Positions 38,716 to 51,165 of a stretch of 64,000 bases of DNA are shown here, piece by piece. Below the pieces are notes generated by a model that searched no databases, was not told the DNA's origin, and saw only the letters and a program-made list of their open reading frames with translations. The position numbers and the translations under genes were made by a program. The stretch spans positions 4,216,001 to 4,280,000 of the forward strand of contig JAJGBQ010000002.1 in the NCBI GenBank assembly GCA_022457065.1, written 5' to 3'. The DNA comes from Curvularia sp. ZM96 (taxonomy: Eukaryota; Ascomycota; Dothideomycetes; Pleosporales; Pleosporaceae). Positions within the stretch are counted from its first letter, which is position 1. Each line of letters opens with the position of its first letter.

Positions 38716-39708
38716 ATGCATTTTGGGATGCATGCTGTTGCGTTCATTACGGCGGCTACCGCTGGCATCTTTGCTCGTCCTATTTCAAGGGACCCAGCGA
38801 CGGTAGTAAGTAGGCGCGACAACTGGATGATCGTAAACTCTTATACTGACTAGATCGAGCTCTATTGCCAATTGCGCGCCGGTGCAGGTGTTGACCTGAG
38901 CAGAAAAGCAGCGGGCGGCAGCCAACAACAGCAGAACATGAGTAAACATCCCTGCTGGACCCTCATTCCCGTTGAAAGAAAGATCCCGATGGCCCCCAGA
39001 CAGGGTGGTGGCACTGGAGGATCTGCTGGAGGATCGACTGGCGGAGGCTCCGCTGGAGGATCTGGCGGTGGATCTGGTGGAGGAGGCTCAGCAGGAGGTG
39101 GCACTGGTGGAGGCGCTGTTGGCGGATCTGGAGGCAGCTCAGGATCTGGAGGTACTGCAGGAGGTGGAACTGGCGGGGGCTCTGCTGGCGGATCTGGCGG
39201 AGGATCTGGTGGAGGCTCTGCGATTATTACATCAAGACAAGACTCGGGCGGTGCAGGTGGAGGCTCGGCCGGAGGAGGCACAGGTGGAGGATCTGTGGGA
39301 GGCACTGGAGCGGTAGGTGGCGGAGGTTCAGCTGACGGAGGGACAGGAGGGGGTGCGGCTGGAGGTAATGGGGGAGGCGATAGTGGGGGCGCGGCTGGAG
39401 GGACTGGAGGTGGCGCGGCTGGAGGGACTGGAGGTGGCGCGGCTGGAGGGACTGGAGGTGGCGCGGCTGGAGGGTCTGGTGGAGGTAATGGTGGAGGCGC
39501 CGCGGGGGGAGGAACTGGTGGTGGTGCTGCTGGAGGTGCTGGAGGTTCTAATGGCGGAGGCGCTGCTGGAGGCGGAACAGGTGGCGGCGCTGTTGGGGGT
39601 AATGCTGCTAGTGCAGGAGGAGGCTCTATCGGGGGAAGCTCTACAGGAAGTAGAGGGATTGTTAATAACATGAACCTCAATCTTTTGAATAATCTAGATT
39701 TAGTATAG
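38716..39708 (+). CDS. secreted glycine-rich repeat protein
   Basis: Predicted 314 aa in two exons, 38716-38805 and 38854-39708, joined by a 48-bp intron with a perfect GTAAGT donor, CTGAC branch region and CTAG acceptor. Residues 1-20 (MHFGMHAVAFITAATAGIFA) look like a signal peptide. A short Gln-rich stretch follows, then about 220 residues of GGG-x-AGG / GGSGGG repeats, and an Asn/Leu-rich end (NNMNLNLLNNLDLV). It may be a structural wall or surface protein; no enzyme motif is present. It borders the transposon cluster. The antisense strand is also open (a Pro-rich 272-codon frame), a by-product of the GGN repeats. The protein family is not recognised. Confidence 0.7.
39388..39486 (+). repeat. 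24-bp tandem repeat inside the glycine-rich gene
   Basis: Four nearly identical copies with an exact 24-bp period (gcggctggag begins at 39391, 39415, 39439 and 39463) encode the eight-residue unit AAGGTGGG. Near-identity at the DNA level implies recent expansion, so copy number may differ between strains. Confidence 0.85.
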
Positions 39709-40333
39709 TTATTTAAAAGTACCTAGAGTTAAGCTACTTAGCTTACCTATTCTAGATTCTGGAAATGCTTCCATCGTAACGTTACTGTCAGAACGCAGCT
39801 CTGCACCACTACGCTATGCAACCAGAAAGGTACGTATGATCAGTGAACTGATGATGGTGCAGAATAGTATATATCGTCAGCCATATCTGACAGTTACTAG
39901 CTAAAGCAAGGCGATTGTGCAACGCTTGTACTAGATTGTTGTATTTGGAGTTACTTGCCTGGAGGGATGATATCCTTGTTATGATAAGTATTGATTGCAT
40001 GGAGAACCTATTCACGGGGGACTTTGAATTGTTATTAGTATGAGGTAGTATATGTCCCTGAAAATAGTACTCTCCAGAATCAATATGGAGCCTCTTATTG
40101 TATATTGCTATGCATCCTCTTCAACACGTGACTAGAAACCTGGAAAGCCGGAATCAAAATCACATGATCTCCCAAATCACCTCTTCTAACTAATATAAAA
40201 GGTATTAACCTAAGCTATACTCCCTATATCTCAGCTTAGATTAGATATAGTAGTAAGTTTTCCTTCCCATTCTTACTTAACATTCTACGCTTTTCCTTCT
40301 TAAACGTTTTACATAAAAGCTGATTTATTTATA
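39709..40333. other. AT-leaning boundary region, no gene seen
   Basis: About 0.6 kb between the glycine-rich gene and the first transposon. It becomes AT-rich toward the right. No gene or repeat unit is identified. Confidence 0.45.
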
Positions 40334-42206
40334 ACGTCTGGGACGGGGGAACCGCTCAGACGGGCGAACCGCTCATAGTGCCAAGACCTTACTAAAAACC
40401 GCAACTATTATAGACTATTACAACGCAAGCACAATAGTAATAAGAAATTGTAATAGGCTATTCTATTTAAAATCTATCGCTTCTACTTGCTTGCATGTGC
40501 GCGTATTATGCCCTGCCTCGCCGCAGCGTCTACAGTGTCTTTGCGACGGCTCACCCACCTTAGCGCGCACTCTCTTCTTTATCTTCTTCCTATCACTACG
40601 CGCCCTAAACTCTCTTAAGGCTGCTAATCGCTCTCTATCCTCTACTATTAGAGCCCCTTCCTTCTAAACTCGCTTTCTTTTATATGATTTTCGTCGCGTG
40701 GCGGCCTTATTAGCTGCTTTAAGCTTAGCATTACGCTTTTGCGCTAACACTAGCTTGTACGCAATAATCGTAGCGCCTTTAGCTAGCTTTTTAAAGGCAC
40801 CTACTATACTTATTAGTGAACTATCTATATGTCTTTAAATTCTCTACTTTACTAGTGTCGATTACGACCCGAGTTCTAGGGTGTTGCTTAGGGTTTATGA
40901 TAGCTAGGGTAGATCTTCTATAGTAGGTGGTGTTAGCGTCTATAGCTTAACGTCGAGCTTTAATATTACTATCTCTAGGTTATATAGAACTAAGCTAGCG
41001 CCTCGAAACTCTCCTAAGATATTATCCTTTATAATAGTCTTGCTATAGGCCTGCTAGAAGGCTAGGAGGAACTTAATCTTAGTTATATAGTTAATCCCGT
41101 TGCGCATTATGTTCTCGGCTTGGCGCCTATACGCCCTCTTTAAAGGCGAGAAACAGCCTACATTAAGAGACTATAGTAGATAAGAGGAGTGCGGAGGCAT
41201 GTATAGAGTGATAATCTTTGCCTCCTTACAGTATTACTAGAACTCGAGCGAGTTATAGCTCTTATAATTATTAAGAATAAGTAGTTAATAGGCTCTAATA
41301 GTACGCTCTTTCGTATGCTTGTTAAAGTGCTCTAACTACTTTATGCTAAGCTTATTCGTCGTCTAGCCATTCTTAGAGACTCTAATAAGCTAGTCTCTAG
41401 GCAGGCTATCCTCCTTGTACTAGGTAGAGAGGTGGTGCTTGCCGCTAAAGATAATAAAGAGTAGGATCGTCTAGCCAGCTACGCTAACATAAACCACGCT
41501 AGTAACCTACTCTTAGTTACTCTACTATAAAGATTTTAGCTTTAATCGACGTTTAGAGGCTATAACTACTACTAACACGTTATATATATCTATTATAAAG
41601 CCTGTCTTATCGAAGTTATACATATCGTTATTCTAGATCCTATACTTAGCTTTAGTATTCTATATAAGGCGGAACTAGCGCTACACAAGCTTAGGATCTT
41701 TATAGAGGGCTCTCTTATAGTCGTACTTTCGATTAAATTTTATTCGAAGCTCTAGGCGACGCTTTATAAAAGACTTAGCCTAGTTTTAGCCAATAGGCTC
41801 GCAGTTGCGAGCAGCTAGCAAAGAATTAGCTAGATCTTTAATAGTAGAGAGGCGTACTAGAAATTCTCGCTAGTCAAGGTCTAGAATATAGTTATAAAGC
41901 ATCTCCTCTTCTATTACAAGAAGTCTTATTAATTTAGGCTAGATATCTTGTTAGAGAGAGACTCTAGCAAGTTAATTACTAAGAGTTCTTTAAGAAACGT
42001 TATATAATACTATAGCGCGTCGCTAGCTAATTATCGCGTCTTTCTAGATAGCTAGTATTACAAGCTATATTTAAGATTCTTTTAAAGAGTTTTTCACGTT
42101 ATGGTGTTGAGACATTGCGTGTAATAGTCAAGAAATAGTTAAAGTTGATAGGGTCTTGGCACTATGAGCGGTTCGCCCGTCTGAGCGGTTCCCCCGTCCC
42201 AGACGT
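40334..42206 (-). mobile_element. element A: decayed pogo/Fot1-like transposon, 1,873 bp
   Basis: Both ends carry matching terminal inverted repeats of about 55 bp beginning acgtctgggacggggg, and TA is duplicated on either side (40332-40333 and 42207-42208), as for the Tc1/mariner/pogo superfamily. Each terminal repeat holds two tandem sites of 17-bp period (from 40342 and 40359). The interior encodes, on the - strand, a transposase full of TAA/TAG stops from CpA-to-TpA change, the RIP pattern. Its length equals that of element B once B's insertion is removed. Confidence 0.9.
40483..42115 (-). pseudogene. RIP-decayed pogo-like transposase (element A)
   Basis: Starts at ATG 42115 with a frame like that of element B (MSQHHNVKNSLKES beside MPPHNNVITSLKEP). 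The DDE region is recognisable near 41200-41300, including a CMPPHSSHLLQPLD-like stretch. A C-terminal CCHC zinc knuckle (CRRCGEAGHNTRTC) lies near 40490-40560. Numerous in-frame stops make it inactive. Confidence 0.85.
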
Positions 42207-42228
42207 TAGTCTATTCTTTTTAAATATA

Positions 42229-43736
42229 ACGTGGTTCACAAGCGAGCGGACACCCCAAGCGAGCGGACACCTCCCCACTAGCGCGTTAACGTCGACACGT
42301 TATCACAGTCTTTTATTATAGTTAATAAACTATTATAATATACTAAATTAATTATTAGAATCGCTACTATTACTTGCACTATCTATCTTAACTGCGTAGG
42401 TGCGAACGTTATGTCTAGTCTAGTTATAACGCCCGCACCGCCTCTCTTCTCGCACCCTCTTTAACGCACTCTTACCGTCGCTACGACTACTACCTGCCTA
42501 TTTAGCTAATACTTCTTATATCTTACTTATAGTTAGAGTCTCTTCTATCTATACGTATCGCCGCTTATAGCTCTTACGCTTATTTAATTTATCTAGAGCT
42601 ACTTAAAGAGTACTTATTTTCTCTATTAAAAGTACTATCTTATATACTATCTACTAAGCTCTCTTACTTAACTACGCGATCTACTTAGTAAGTAAATTAG
42701 TAGAAGACCTACGGCACTTTCTCACGCTCTCTTAAATAAGACTAATTTAAGCCTTAACTTCGCGCGCGTTGCGTAGTGTCTGCGCCTTCTAGATAGCTAC
42801 CTATCGTAGTAATTAATATAGTATCTATACTACTATATTAAGCTTTAATAGTATAGTCTATAGGTTATATAGGACTAGACTAGCGCCTCTAAAGCTAGCT
42901 TAGATATTCTTCTTTATAATAGACTACTTAAAAGTAGTCTTAAAGACTAGTAGGAAGGTCTTCTTACTAATATAGTTAGTACGGTTATGTGCTAAGTCTA
43001 AGATTAAGTCGCTATACTTGCGCTTTAACGGCGAGAAGTAGGTAATATTAAGAGGCTATAATAGGTAAGACGAGTGCGTAGGCATGTAGAGAAGAATAAT
43101 ATTCTTCTCCTTATAAAGATCTTAAAAATTAATAGAGCAGTAGCTCTTATAGCTGTTAATAATAAGTAGTTAATACTTATCTATAGTCTGCCTCTTTATA
43201 TAGGTATTAAAGTACTCTAACTAGGCAAGAGTAAGCTAATTATTCGTCTAGCTATTAGAACTAACTTTAAGAACCTAGTTAGTAGGTAGGTCTTTAAACT
43301 AGACGTCGATAAGCACCTTGCCTATAAAGATAACGAAGAGAGGTAGCTAGCGACCTAACGCGCCTACGCCTTAGATTATAGTAACCTACTTATAGTTGTC
43401 TAGCTATATCTACTTCTTTTTACTATAATCTTCTAATACTATAATAACTAACTATAATAAAATCTTACTTATTATAAAGCTAGTTTTGTTAAAGTTATAG
43501 ATATTATCGTCTATAATACCCTACTTCTACTTTGTTACCTAGACTAAGTTAAACTAGCGCTAGATGGCCGCTAGGTCCTCGTAGGTAGCTTGCTAGTAAT
43601 TATAGGGACGGCTCTAGCGCGTGCGGAGCTTAGGAGTTCTCTTAACAAAGTTATTAATCTAGTTCTTACTAATAGGGTTACTCTTACGCTTATGTAATAG
43701 TTTATTAGCTATTACTCGAACGTTAGGCTTTATAGG
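42229..43736 (-). mobile_element. element D1: truncated pogo-like transposon
   Basis: The left end has a terminal repeat starting acgtggttcacaagcgag with two 17-bp-period sites (42239 and 42256) and TA at 42227-42228. The interior reads as a decayed transposase on -, with the zinc-knuckle end on the left (near 42410-42450). The element stops where the Gypsy LTR begins at 43737. About 0.92 kb of it (42229 to about 43155) is repeated in inverted order as D2. The matching 5' end of D1 is absent. Confidence 0.75.
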
Positions 43737-43948
43737 TGTTAAGGGCGGAGAGGCCTGGCTATCGAGTATGCATTCACCTATTGTACAGAAGAAGAAAGAT
43801 AAAGAAGAGAAGAAGATAGGCTAAGTACACGCCTATTTTATGCCCTCTCTCGCTCGTACGAAAAGAGAAGATCACGTAACTCGTACGAGTCACGTGTTCT
43901 ATTATTATATAATTCTCTTAGTAGAGTATCTAGGCGTAGCCCTTTATA
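43737..43948 (-). repeat. 3' LTR of the Gypsy element
   Basis: 212 bp, starts TGTTAAG. It is about 90% or more identical by eye to 50065-50276, with differences mainly C/T and G/A transitions. It lies next to the polypurine tract, so it is the 3' LTR of the -strand element. Confidence 0.85.
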
Positions 43949-46900
43949 ATACCCCCCTTCTTATAAATAGACGAGAGTTGTTTATTATATTTAACAATCG
44001 TACGCTAAATCTAAGTGTTCTAGGTAGTAATCGCGTAGCGGTCTAGTAGCGGTAGTCGTAATAATAAGAGTAAACGGCCGTCTACTAGGTATATAAACTA
44101 CCTACTACTCTCTTAAGATTACTTTTCTTTCTTACGTAGACTCTTAACTTTCTCTTATACTAACTTTTCTTCTCTGTCCGTCTAGCTTTTAGTGCTCTAT
44201 ACTAGCGTTCTAATTAATAACTTCTTACTCTCTTACTTCTTTCTACTACCTCTTTGTACGACTATAGCCGAACGTAGATAGTAGAAGACTAACTACGTTA
44301 ATACGCTAGCTTTCTATATAGATAGCAGCCTTAAAGATACTTTAGAGGAAGTAATAGCTTAGGTTTTTAAGGTTACTTATTAGCTATTAACCCATACGAC
44401 TACTAGTAGTGTATAGCCCCTTCTCTAGACGCTCCCTAGCTAGATTTCGCCTATAAACTACTAGATTTAGTATATCTTTAACGTATATATAGTAAAGGAG
44501 TTCTGCTATATCTTTATAACCGCTCCTATAAGTTTAATTCTCTTCTATCTCGTACGAAGTTACTAATTTTAGTAGTCTAAACTTTACTATATCTATAACT
44601 TCTTTTATTAACTAAGAAACTAGTCGCTGTACGACGTAGTTTTTAGTAATAGTGCTCGTAACTTCTCCCCCGTTATCGCCCGCTATACTATTCTTACTTA
44701 CTAAATTCTTAGTAGACGGCTCTCGTATCTTAAGGCGTTCCTCGTATATTCGCGTAGAGGTCTAAACGCTAGGTTCTATATAAACTACGCTCTTATTCTT
44801 AAAGGTACTAAGGACTTTACTACGTTTACTAGCTACGTCTCGCTCTCTAGCGTGTAGGGGGGCGTATACTCTAACTATATCTAGTAAGACTATAGGGCTC
44901 GTTATACGGCGTAGGGCGGGCTTCTAGGTCCTCGTACGCCTACCTCGCGTAGTTCTTATAGTAGTAGTAGTAGTAGTAGTAAGAAGAGGCGTACGCTCTA
45001 GCCCGGCTCCGCTATATCTCTACTACTCCTAGAGTAGCGTCTTCTTCTAGTTTCTAAGTAGTCGTCTATTAGATCGTTATACGGGCTAGGTGTGTGCTAA
45101 CTAAGACTATAGTGCCGTAGTGTTAGCTAAATAGCTAGCAGGCTTCTAAGTAGTTTCTTTATAGCCTATCTATAGAATAAGATATTCTATTCTTTCTTAT
45201 CTAAGTCTTTTATCTATAATCTCTTAAACTATCTATTCTAGGTATACTTCCTCTTCGTCGTTACCTTATACGATAATAGCCGTAGGGTTACTATTGTTAG
45301 TTTGCTATAAAGGTAGCGGGTTATTAGCTACTAGACGGAGTTTATTAATATAGAAGGTTTTTATTTCCTAAGACATAGCTAGTTCGACCTAGTATAGGTC
45401 TTGTACGCGTAATACTTAGAACTTTACGTTCTTCTAGTCTAACTTCTTACTTACTTAGACAGTACGTACGTTACGTAGATCTAGCTAAACCTAGTTACCT
45501 ACTTTATAAGTTAGTGCTAGTTTATAGAACTTATTTACTTAACGTTCCTATTCTTATTACGCGTACGTTATAGTAGCTATTACCTAGTTAGACGCGCTAC
45601 TAATCGTCTAGACAATATCTTTTACTACCTTCTCTACCTCTATAGTTTAAGTAATAGTTTAAGCCTAGAGAAAAGAGATATTATAATAACTATAGTAAAG
45701 AAAGAAAGACGAAATACCTATTATAGTATTTATACAAGAGTTAAGCATAAGTTCTAGAATTAGATAGAGCTATACCTAGTTATCTTAGTCGTAGTTACAG
45801 AATATTCGTATAGTTACTTCTATATCGCTATTTGCGCGCTCTATAGTTCCGTCTATCTAGAGGTAGTAGACTATTAAGAGATTCTGCTAGATGCCTAGTA
45901 ATAGGCAGATCTACTTCTATAAGGCGCTAGCGAACTAAGGGCCACAGTTAGACGTAATAGACTAAGGTAGACTATAGTATTAGTATACTTCTTATACGAA
46001 GGCCTACGCGACGTCTATTATTTCGATCTTATCTATTAAGATTAGTACGACACTCTTGCCTAGGCGGTCCTTAACTACTATTAAGTTAGTCTTACCTTAA
46101 GAGTTTAGTAGGCCTATAATAAAGTTAACTATTAAGTGCTACCACGTACGGGTAGACACTAGTAGAGGCTTTAGATAGCTATGTCTCCCGTCTCTCTATA
46201 GAGTACTTTTTTAGCAAAGATCGTAGTTCTATACGTAGCGACGCACTTCTATACTTATATTTAGCTAATACTACTCCTATATAATAATCCTATATATCTC
46301 TTCTCGTCTAGAGTGTTCTATAAGTAGTAAAAGGTAGACTACTTAGATAACTTCTATACGAAGTAGTTTATAGTCTAGTACTTAAGTTCTATTACGCTAG
46401 CGTAGCTTACCTTCCGTATTAATTATATAGTCGTCTAAAGAGATTACTATCTTTCTAGAGCTTAAAAGAGATCGTTAATTTCCTTATATAGCTACTTTAA
46501 CTTCTTAATAGAGAGAGTCTGTCCGTATAGCTTCGTCCTAGTTATCCTATATAAGCTCTAGAAGGTTAGAAGGCTAAGAGAGTATAGTTAAGAGAAGAGG
46601 GGGGTTTCCGCTAGAGCAACTATTACTCTCGTCTAAGCCCCCCTCTTAGTTAGCTGCTAGGCCTCGTACGGGTATTACTATAATACTATCTTAGGCTTAG
46701 GTAGGTACTAGTATTACGAACTCTCTTAAGGCTAGATATTTATCTAGGTCGTCCTTCTATATATCTTAGTCTCGTTAGAATAGGGCGTTAGCTTATACGT
46801 TTTTCTTATCTAGATAGTAATAGAGTTTTATATTAGGGAATCGTGCGAGTTCTAAGTTCTATCGTACGTGGCGTTCTAAGAGTTTCTACTTACGGGTAAA

Positions 46901-49900
46901 GTACTCTAGATTCTTATAGTCTGTAATTACCTCGAATTCTCGTACGCTACGTAGTTCCGCATTTTATTCTTTTAGATAGTAGAGAACTACTAATAGTTCT
47001 TTGTCGTAGATAGAGTAATTCGCCTTGTAAATAAGTAACTTGCGAGAGAAGTAAGCTACCGTACGTAGAGTACTATCTATCCCCTTCTATAGAAGGACTA
47101 TACTTATTACTCGTCTAGACAAGTCGTATTTAATAATTATCTACTTCTCTAGGTCGAACGCTGCGAGGACTTCCTTAGAGAGAAAGGCTTTCTTTAGTTT
47201 GATAAAGCTTTATTCTTGCTCTACTTCCTAGATAAACTTAGCGTCCTTCTTTATTAGTCGTACGAGAGGTTCTACTAGTTTAGAGAAGTAAGAGATAAAC
47301 CTTCTATAAAAGTTTATAAATTCTAGAAACTCTCGTACTTCTCGTACAGAGATAGAAGCTTTCTATTCTTAAATAGCTTTTGTCTTCTTAGGGTCTATTA
47401 ACACGTCTTTTCCTACTTTAAGAATAAACCTAAGGTACTTTGTACGTTAGACGTTAAACTCGTACTTCTTTAGTTCTAGCTACAGCCCTACTATCTATAG
47501 GCGTTTAACTACTTATCGTACTTAGTCGTGGTGCTAAGATAGCGAGCTATCTATATAGATAAGAATATCGTCTAAGTAGATAGAGGCGAAGTTGTCTAAG
47601 AAATCCTATAGTATCTAATTTACATAGCGCTAGAACGTACTTAGTGTATTTACTAGGCTAAAGAGGGTTACTAGTTACTCGTACGAACTAAATCGCGTAT
47701 AGAAGGTAGTTATCTACTTCTATCTCTTAGTAATGCGGATCTTATAAAATACTATAGTAATATTAAGCTTTATATACTACTTAGCTTGTCTAACTTAATT
47801 TAGCGTCTCTTATATTAAAGGTAAGGGATATTAGTCTTTTTAAGTAAGTGCGTTTAAGGCCTAATAGTCTATATAGAATCTTAGGCCTCTTTCTAGTTTC
47901 TATACGAAGAGCACGAGAGACGCTACTAGAGAGTTACTTACTTAAATAAAACTCTTTTCTAGAAGTTCGTATAGCGTTTTTCTTAGAATAAGTAACTCGT
48001 CTCTTAATATATTATATAGGGGCCTATACAGGACCTTAGATATCTTTCTATCCTAGAGTATAAGTTCGATCTTGTAGTCTACGTTAGGTCCTTATAGTAG
48101 TAGTAGGTCCTTTCCTTCTTTTAGCGTAAATAGAGAGGCGTACGAGCGTAAGTATAGTAGTAAGAACTTCGTTACTTCTACTAACGTTAATTATTTCTTT
48201 AGCTAAAGAGCTTTCTTAATATTCTAGAGGCTTATAGCGAAGATTTAGACGACTAGTTATCTATAATTTCTCTATACGTAGAGTTAGAAGGCGGTAGTAG
48301 AGATAGATAAAAGGTTCTATATAGCTAGCGTCTTCTCTATACTTAGTATAGATATACTATACGTAGGGAAGAGAAGCTTATGTTTAGCTACGTTAATTAC
48401 GCTTTCTACTTCTTCTAGCTATATTTTACTAAGAATTATGTCGTACTCGTACGTAGATAAGATAATATACGCTACTACTCGTCTTTCTACTCTACTAGCG
48501 TTAACTATAAAGTAGGTAATTACTTATATAGTGCTCTTCTAGTTATTAATACCGTTAATTCTTCTTATAGGAATAGACACGTAAGGGAGATTAAGTTCTT
48601 ATATAATATTATTATAAACTAATAAGTAAGTATAGTACTTATAGTTAATTATAGTAGTAGCGTTTTTTATATAATTAATAATTACGTCTATAGATATTAG
48701 TTAAGTAGGGTTTAGTTAATAAAGTAGTTCTTAAGTTAGTTATACGTCTCGTTTAACCTACTTACTCTACTCTAGCTAGCGTTTTTAGGCTAGAGCTTCT
48801 TTTTTCTCTCGTCTAAGCTCTCGTTCTCTATATTCGCGGCTAAGGCCTTTGTTATGTTACTAGGCTTCTGCTGTTGTTTAGAGACTATAGCCTTGCACTA
48901 TCGTACGAGGTGTTCTAGACGTCCACAGCGAAGGTAGCTTCCCTCCTCCCTTTATTAGGTAATCTAGGTTAGAGTACTCTAGTACTCTCCCTTCGTACGG
49001 AACTACATAGCTTCTATAGTTAGCGACTAGTTTATCTCGTTACTAGTTATAGTAGAAGTATTTAGTGTTAAGAGCTTTATTAAATAGGTAGGTACGCTAG
49101 ACGAAAGTTAATTAATTATTCTTAAGTTCTCTTATATAGTTCGCATTCTTTATACGAAGGCTTCGTACGTCTCGTTCTAGGGAGGTTAATAGCCTACTTA
49201 GTAGCGTAGTAGTTTCCTATTAAGAGAGGTCTTAAGATAGTTAATCTTAAGAGCGTCGTCCTTAGGCCCTAAGTCTACTTTATAGAACTTAAGGTTAAAA
49301 GCTCGTACGTAAGAGAGAAAGTTACTCTTCTCTTATTTTATCGTACGGAGATACTAGAGAGCCTTCTATCTTACTACTAGGTCTTTAAAGAAGCTATCTA
49401 GCTAGAACTATAACTTCTCTAGGTTTAGGTCCCGCTCCTTATTGTTAAGAGCTATAACGTACGAATATAGGGCTAAAAAAGCTAGTCCTTCTATCTAAGA
49501 GATTACATAGTAAGTTTAGTAGAACGCTATAGAGTAAGCTAGCTAATTAGCTACTAGTTTCGTCTAGATCTACATCTTCTACTAGGAATACTCTTCGTAG
49601 GAGCTCTTGCTAAAGACCTATACGTCTAGAAGTCTGGGTTTCTTAGCTCCTCGTACGTTAGGGCTAACAGTAGGTGGATAGTGAGTAGGGGCCTGCTGTT
49701 GCCTCTCGCTCGGCGTACTACTAGGAGTCTATGCGTTAGGGGCGAGTTACCTCTAGATCGTATAGAGGAGGTTCTTTATCTGTTAAAACTCTACAAACAT
49801 ATTTTAGGCTTATTATATCTTAGCCGTAACTTAGTTTAGGTTTTACTATAGCTAGTTATTACCTACTTGTAGGCTCTTATTAGTAGCAAGAAGATCTTTA

Positions 49901-50064
49901 TATAAAAGTTATGTTTCTAGGTTCTAGCTAATTACCCTATTATCCTGCGTGAACTCTCCTAAGGCTATTATTGTATCGTTATTTTCTTTCTTAGAGTACG
50001 TTCTTTATTCTCTAACGCGTCGTACGAGAGAGAAGAGTAGTAATAAGAGTGATCTTTCTTCTTA

Positions 50065-50276
50065 TATTAAGAGTAGAGAGGCCTAGCTATTAAGTATATA
50101 TTCACCTATCGTATAGAAGAAGAAAGATAAAGAAGAGAAGAAGATAGGCTAAGTACACGCCTGTTTTATGCCCTCTCTCGCTCGTACGAAAAGAGAAGGT
50201 CACGTGACTCGTACGAGTCACGTGTTCTGTTGTCATGTGATCCTCTTAGTAGAGTACCTAGGCGTAGCCCTTCACA
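50065..50276 (-). repeat. 5' LTR of the Gypsy element
   Basis: 212 bp, ends TTCACA (canonical CA). It begins TATTAAG where the other copy has TGTTAAG, a TpG-to-TpA change. It contains a palindrome ctcgtacgag flanked by cacgtgac. Confidence 0.85.
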
Positions 50277-51050
50277 ATAAGAGCTACTGCTCTATTAAAT
50301 TTTAAGATCTTTATAAGGAGAAGAATATTATTCTTCTCTATATACCTACGCACTCGTCTTACCTATTATAGCCTCTTAACGTCGCCTGCTTCTCGCCGTT
50401 AAAGCGTAAGTATAGCGACGCTATTTTAGACTTAGCACGTAACTGCACTAACTATATTAGTAAGAAGACCTTCCTACTAGCCTTTAAGACCGCTTTTAAG
50501 CAGTCTATTATAAAAAAGAATATCTAATCTAGCTTTAGAGACGCTAGTCTAGTCTTACACGACCTATAGGCTATGCTATTAAAGCTTAATATAGTAGTAT
50601 AGACACTATATTAATTACTGCGACAGGTAGCCGCCTAGAAGGCGTAGACACTACGCAACGCGCGCGAAGTCGAGACTTAAATTAGTCTTATTTAAGAGAG
50701 CGTTAGAAAGCGTCGTAGGTCTTCTACTAATTTACTTACTAAGTAGATCGTGTAGCTAAGTAAGAGGGCTTAGTAAATAGTATATAAAATAACGCTTATA
50801 ATAGAGAAAATAAGTACTCTTTAAGTAGCTCTAGATAAATTAAATAAGCGTAAGAGCTATAAGCGGCGATACGTATAGATAGAAGAGACTCTTACTATAG
50901 GCGAGATATAAGAAGTATTAGCTAAATAGGCGGGTAGTAGTTATAGCAATAGTAAGAGTGCGTTAAAGAGGGTGCGAGAAGAGAGGCGGTGCGGGCGTTA
51001 TAAGTAGACTAGACATAACGCTTATACCTATATAGTTAAGATAGAGAGTA
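50277..51050 (+). mobile_element. element D2: inverted truncated copy of D, left part
   Basis: Reads on + as the same transposase C-terminal half that D1 carries on -. It begins exactly at the LTR edge with ataagagctactgctc and continues to the zinc knuckle (near 50985-51040). It is interrupted at 51050 by element B with TA duplication and resumes at 55042-55189, ending in a terminal repeat (gaaccacgt) followed by TA 55190-55191. Decay is RIP-like. Confidence 0.8.
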
Positions 51051-51078
51051 ACGTATCTGTATAGCGAGCCGCTCAGTA

Positions 51079-51121
51079 GGGTGGGTGGACACGTCGTGCG
51101 CACGGACACGTCATGCGCGCG
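51079..51121 (+). repeat. left terminal inverted repeat of element C
   Basis: Contains two copies of ggacacgtc-tgcgc with starts 17 bp apart (51087 and 51104). It pairs with 53150-53192. Confidence 0.9.
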
Positions 51122-51165
51122 GCTTTACAACCACCTCTCCCTCAGCACCTAATATCTCCACCACC

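Larger units (their letters stand above)
43737..50276 (-). mobile_element. decayed Ty3/Gypsy LTR retrotransposon, 6.5 kb
   Basis: Two 212-bp direct repeats (43737-43948 and 50065-50276) frame a TpA-rich interior read on the - strand. In 5'-3' order on -: a Gag-like zinc knuckle (CGR-x2-EHLVR-x-C, near 48890-48945), a reverse transcriptase YLDDILIY motif (47540-47590), and an integrase core with DGTIERANSDIEV followed by a C-terminal conserved stretch (45760-45950). RT before integrase is the Gypsy order. A polypurine tract (43951-43965, read on -) abuts the left LTR, confirming orientation. Stops are frequent throughout, so it is inactive. The flanking 5-bp words are atagg (left) and ataag (right). 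Confidence 0.88.

Noticed and set aside
38862..39680. 272-codon Pro-rich frame on -
   Set aside because: Mirror image of the GGN repeats of the glycine-rich gene; the + strand has a signal peptide and a good intron, the - strand has neither.
43732..50281. atagg/ataag as a true Gypsy target-site duplication
   Set aside because: The two words belong to different positions of inverted D copies, so the four-of-five match may be chance.
51085..51165. Upstream extension of the element C transposase
   Set aside because: Begins at GTG inside the terminal repeat; a eukaryotic start is better placed at ATG 51166.
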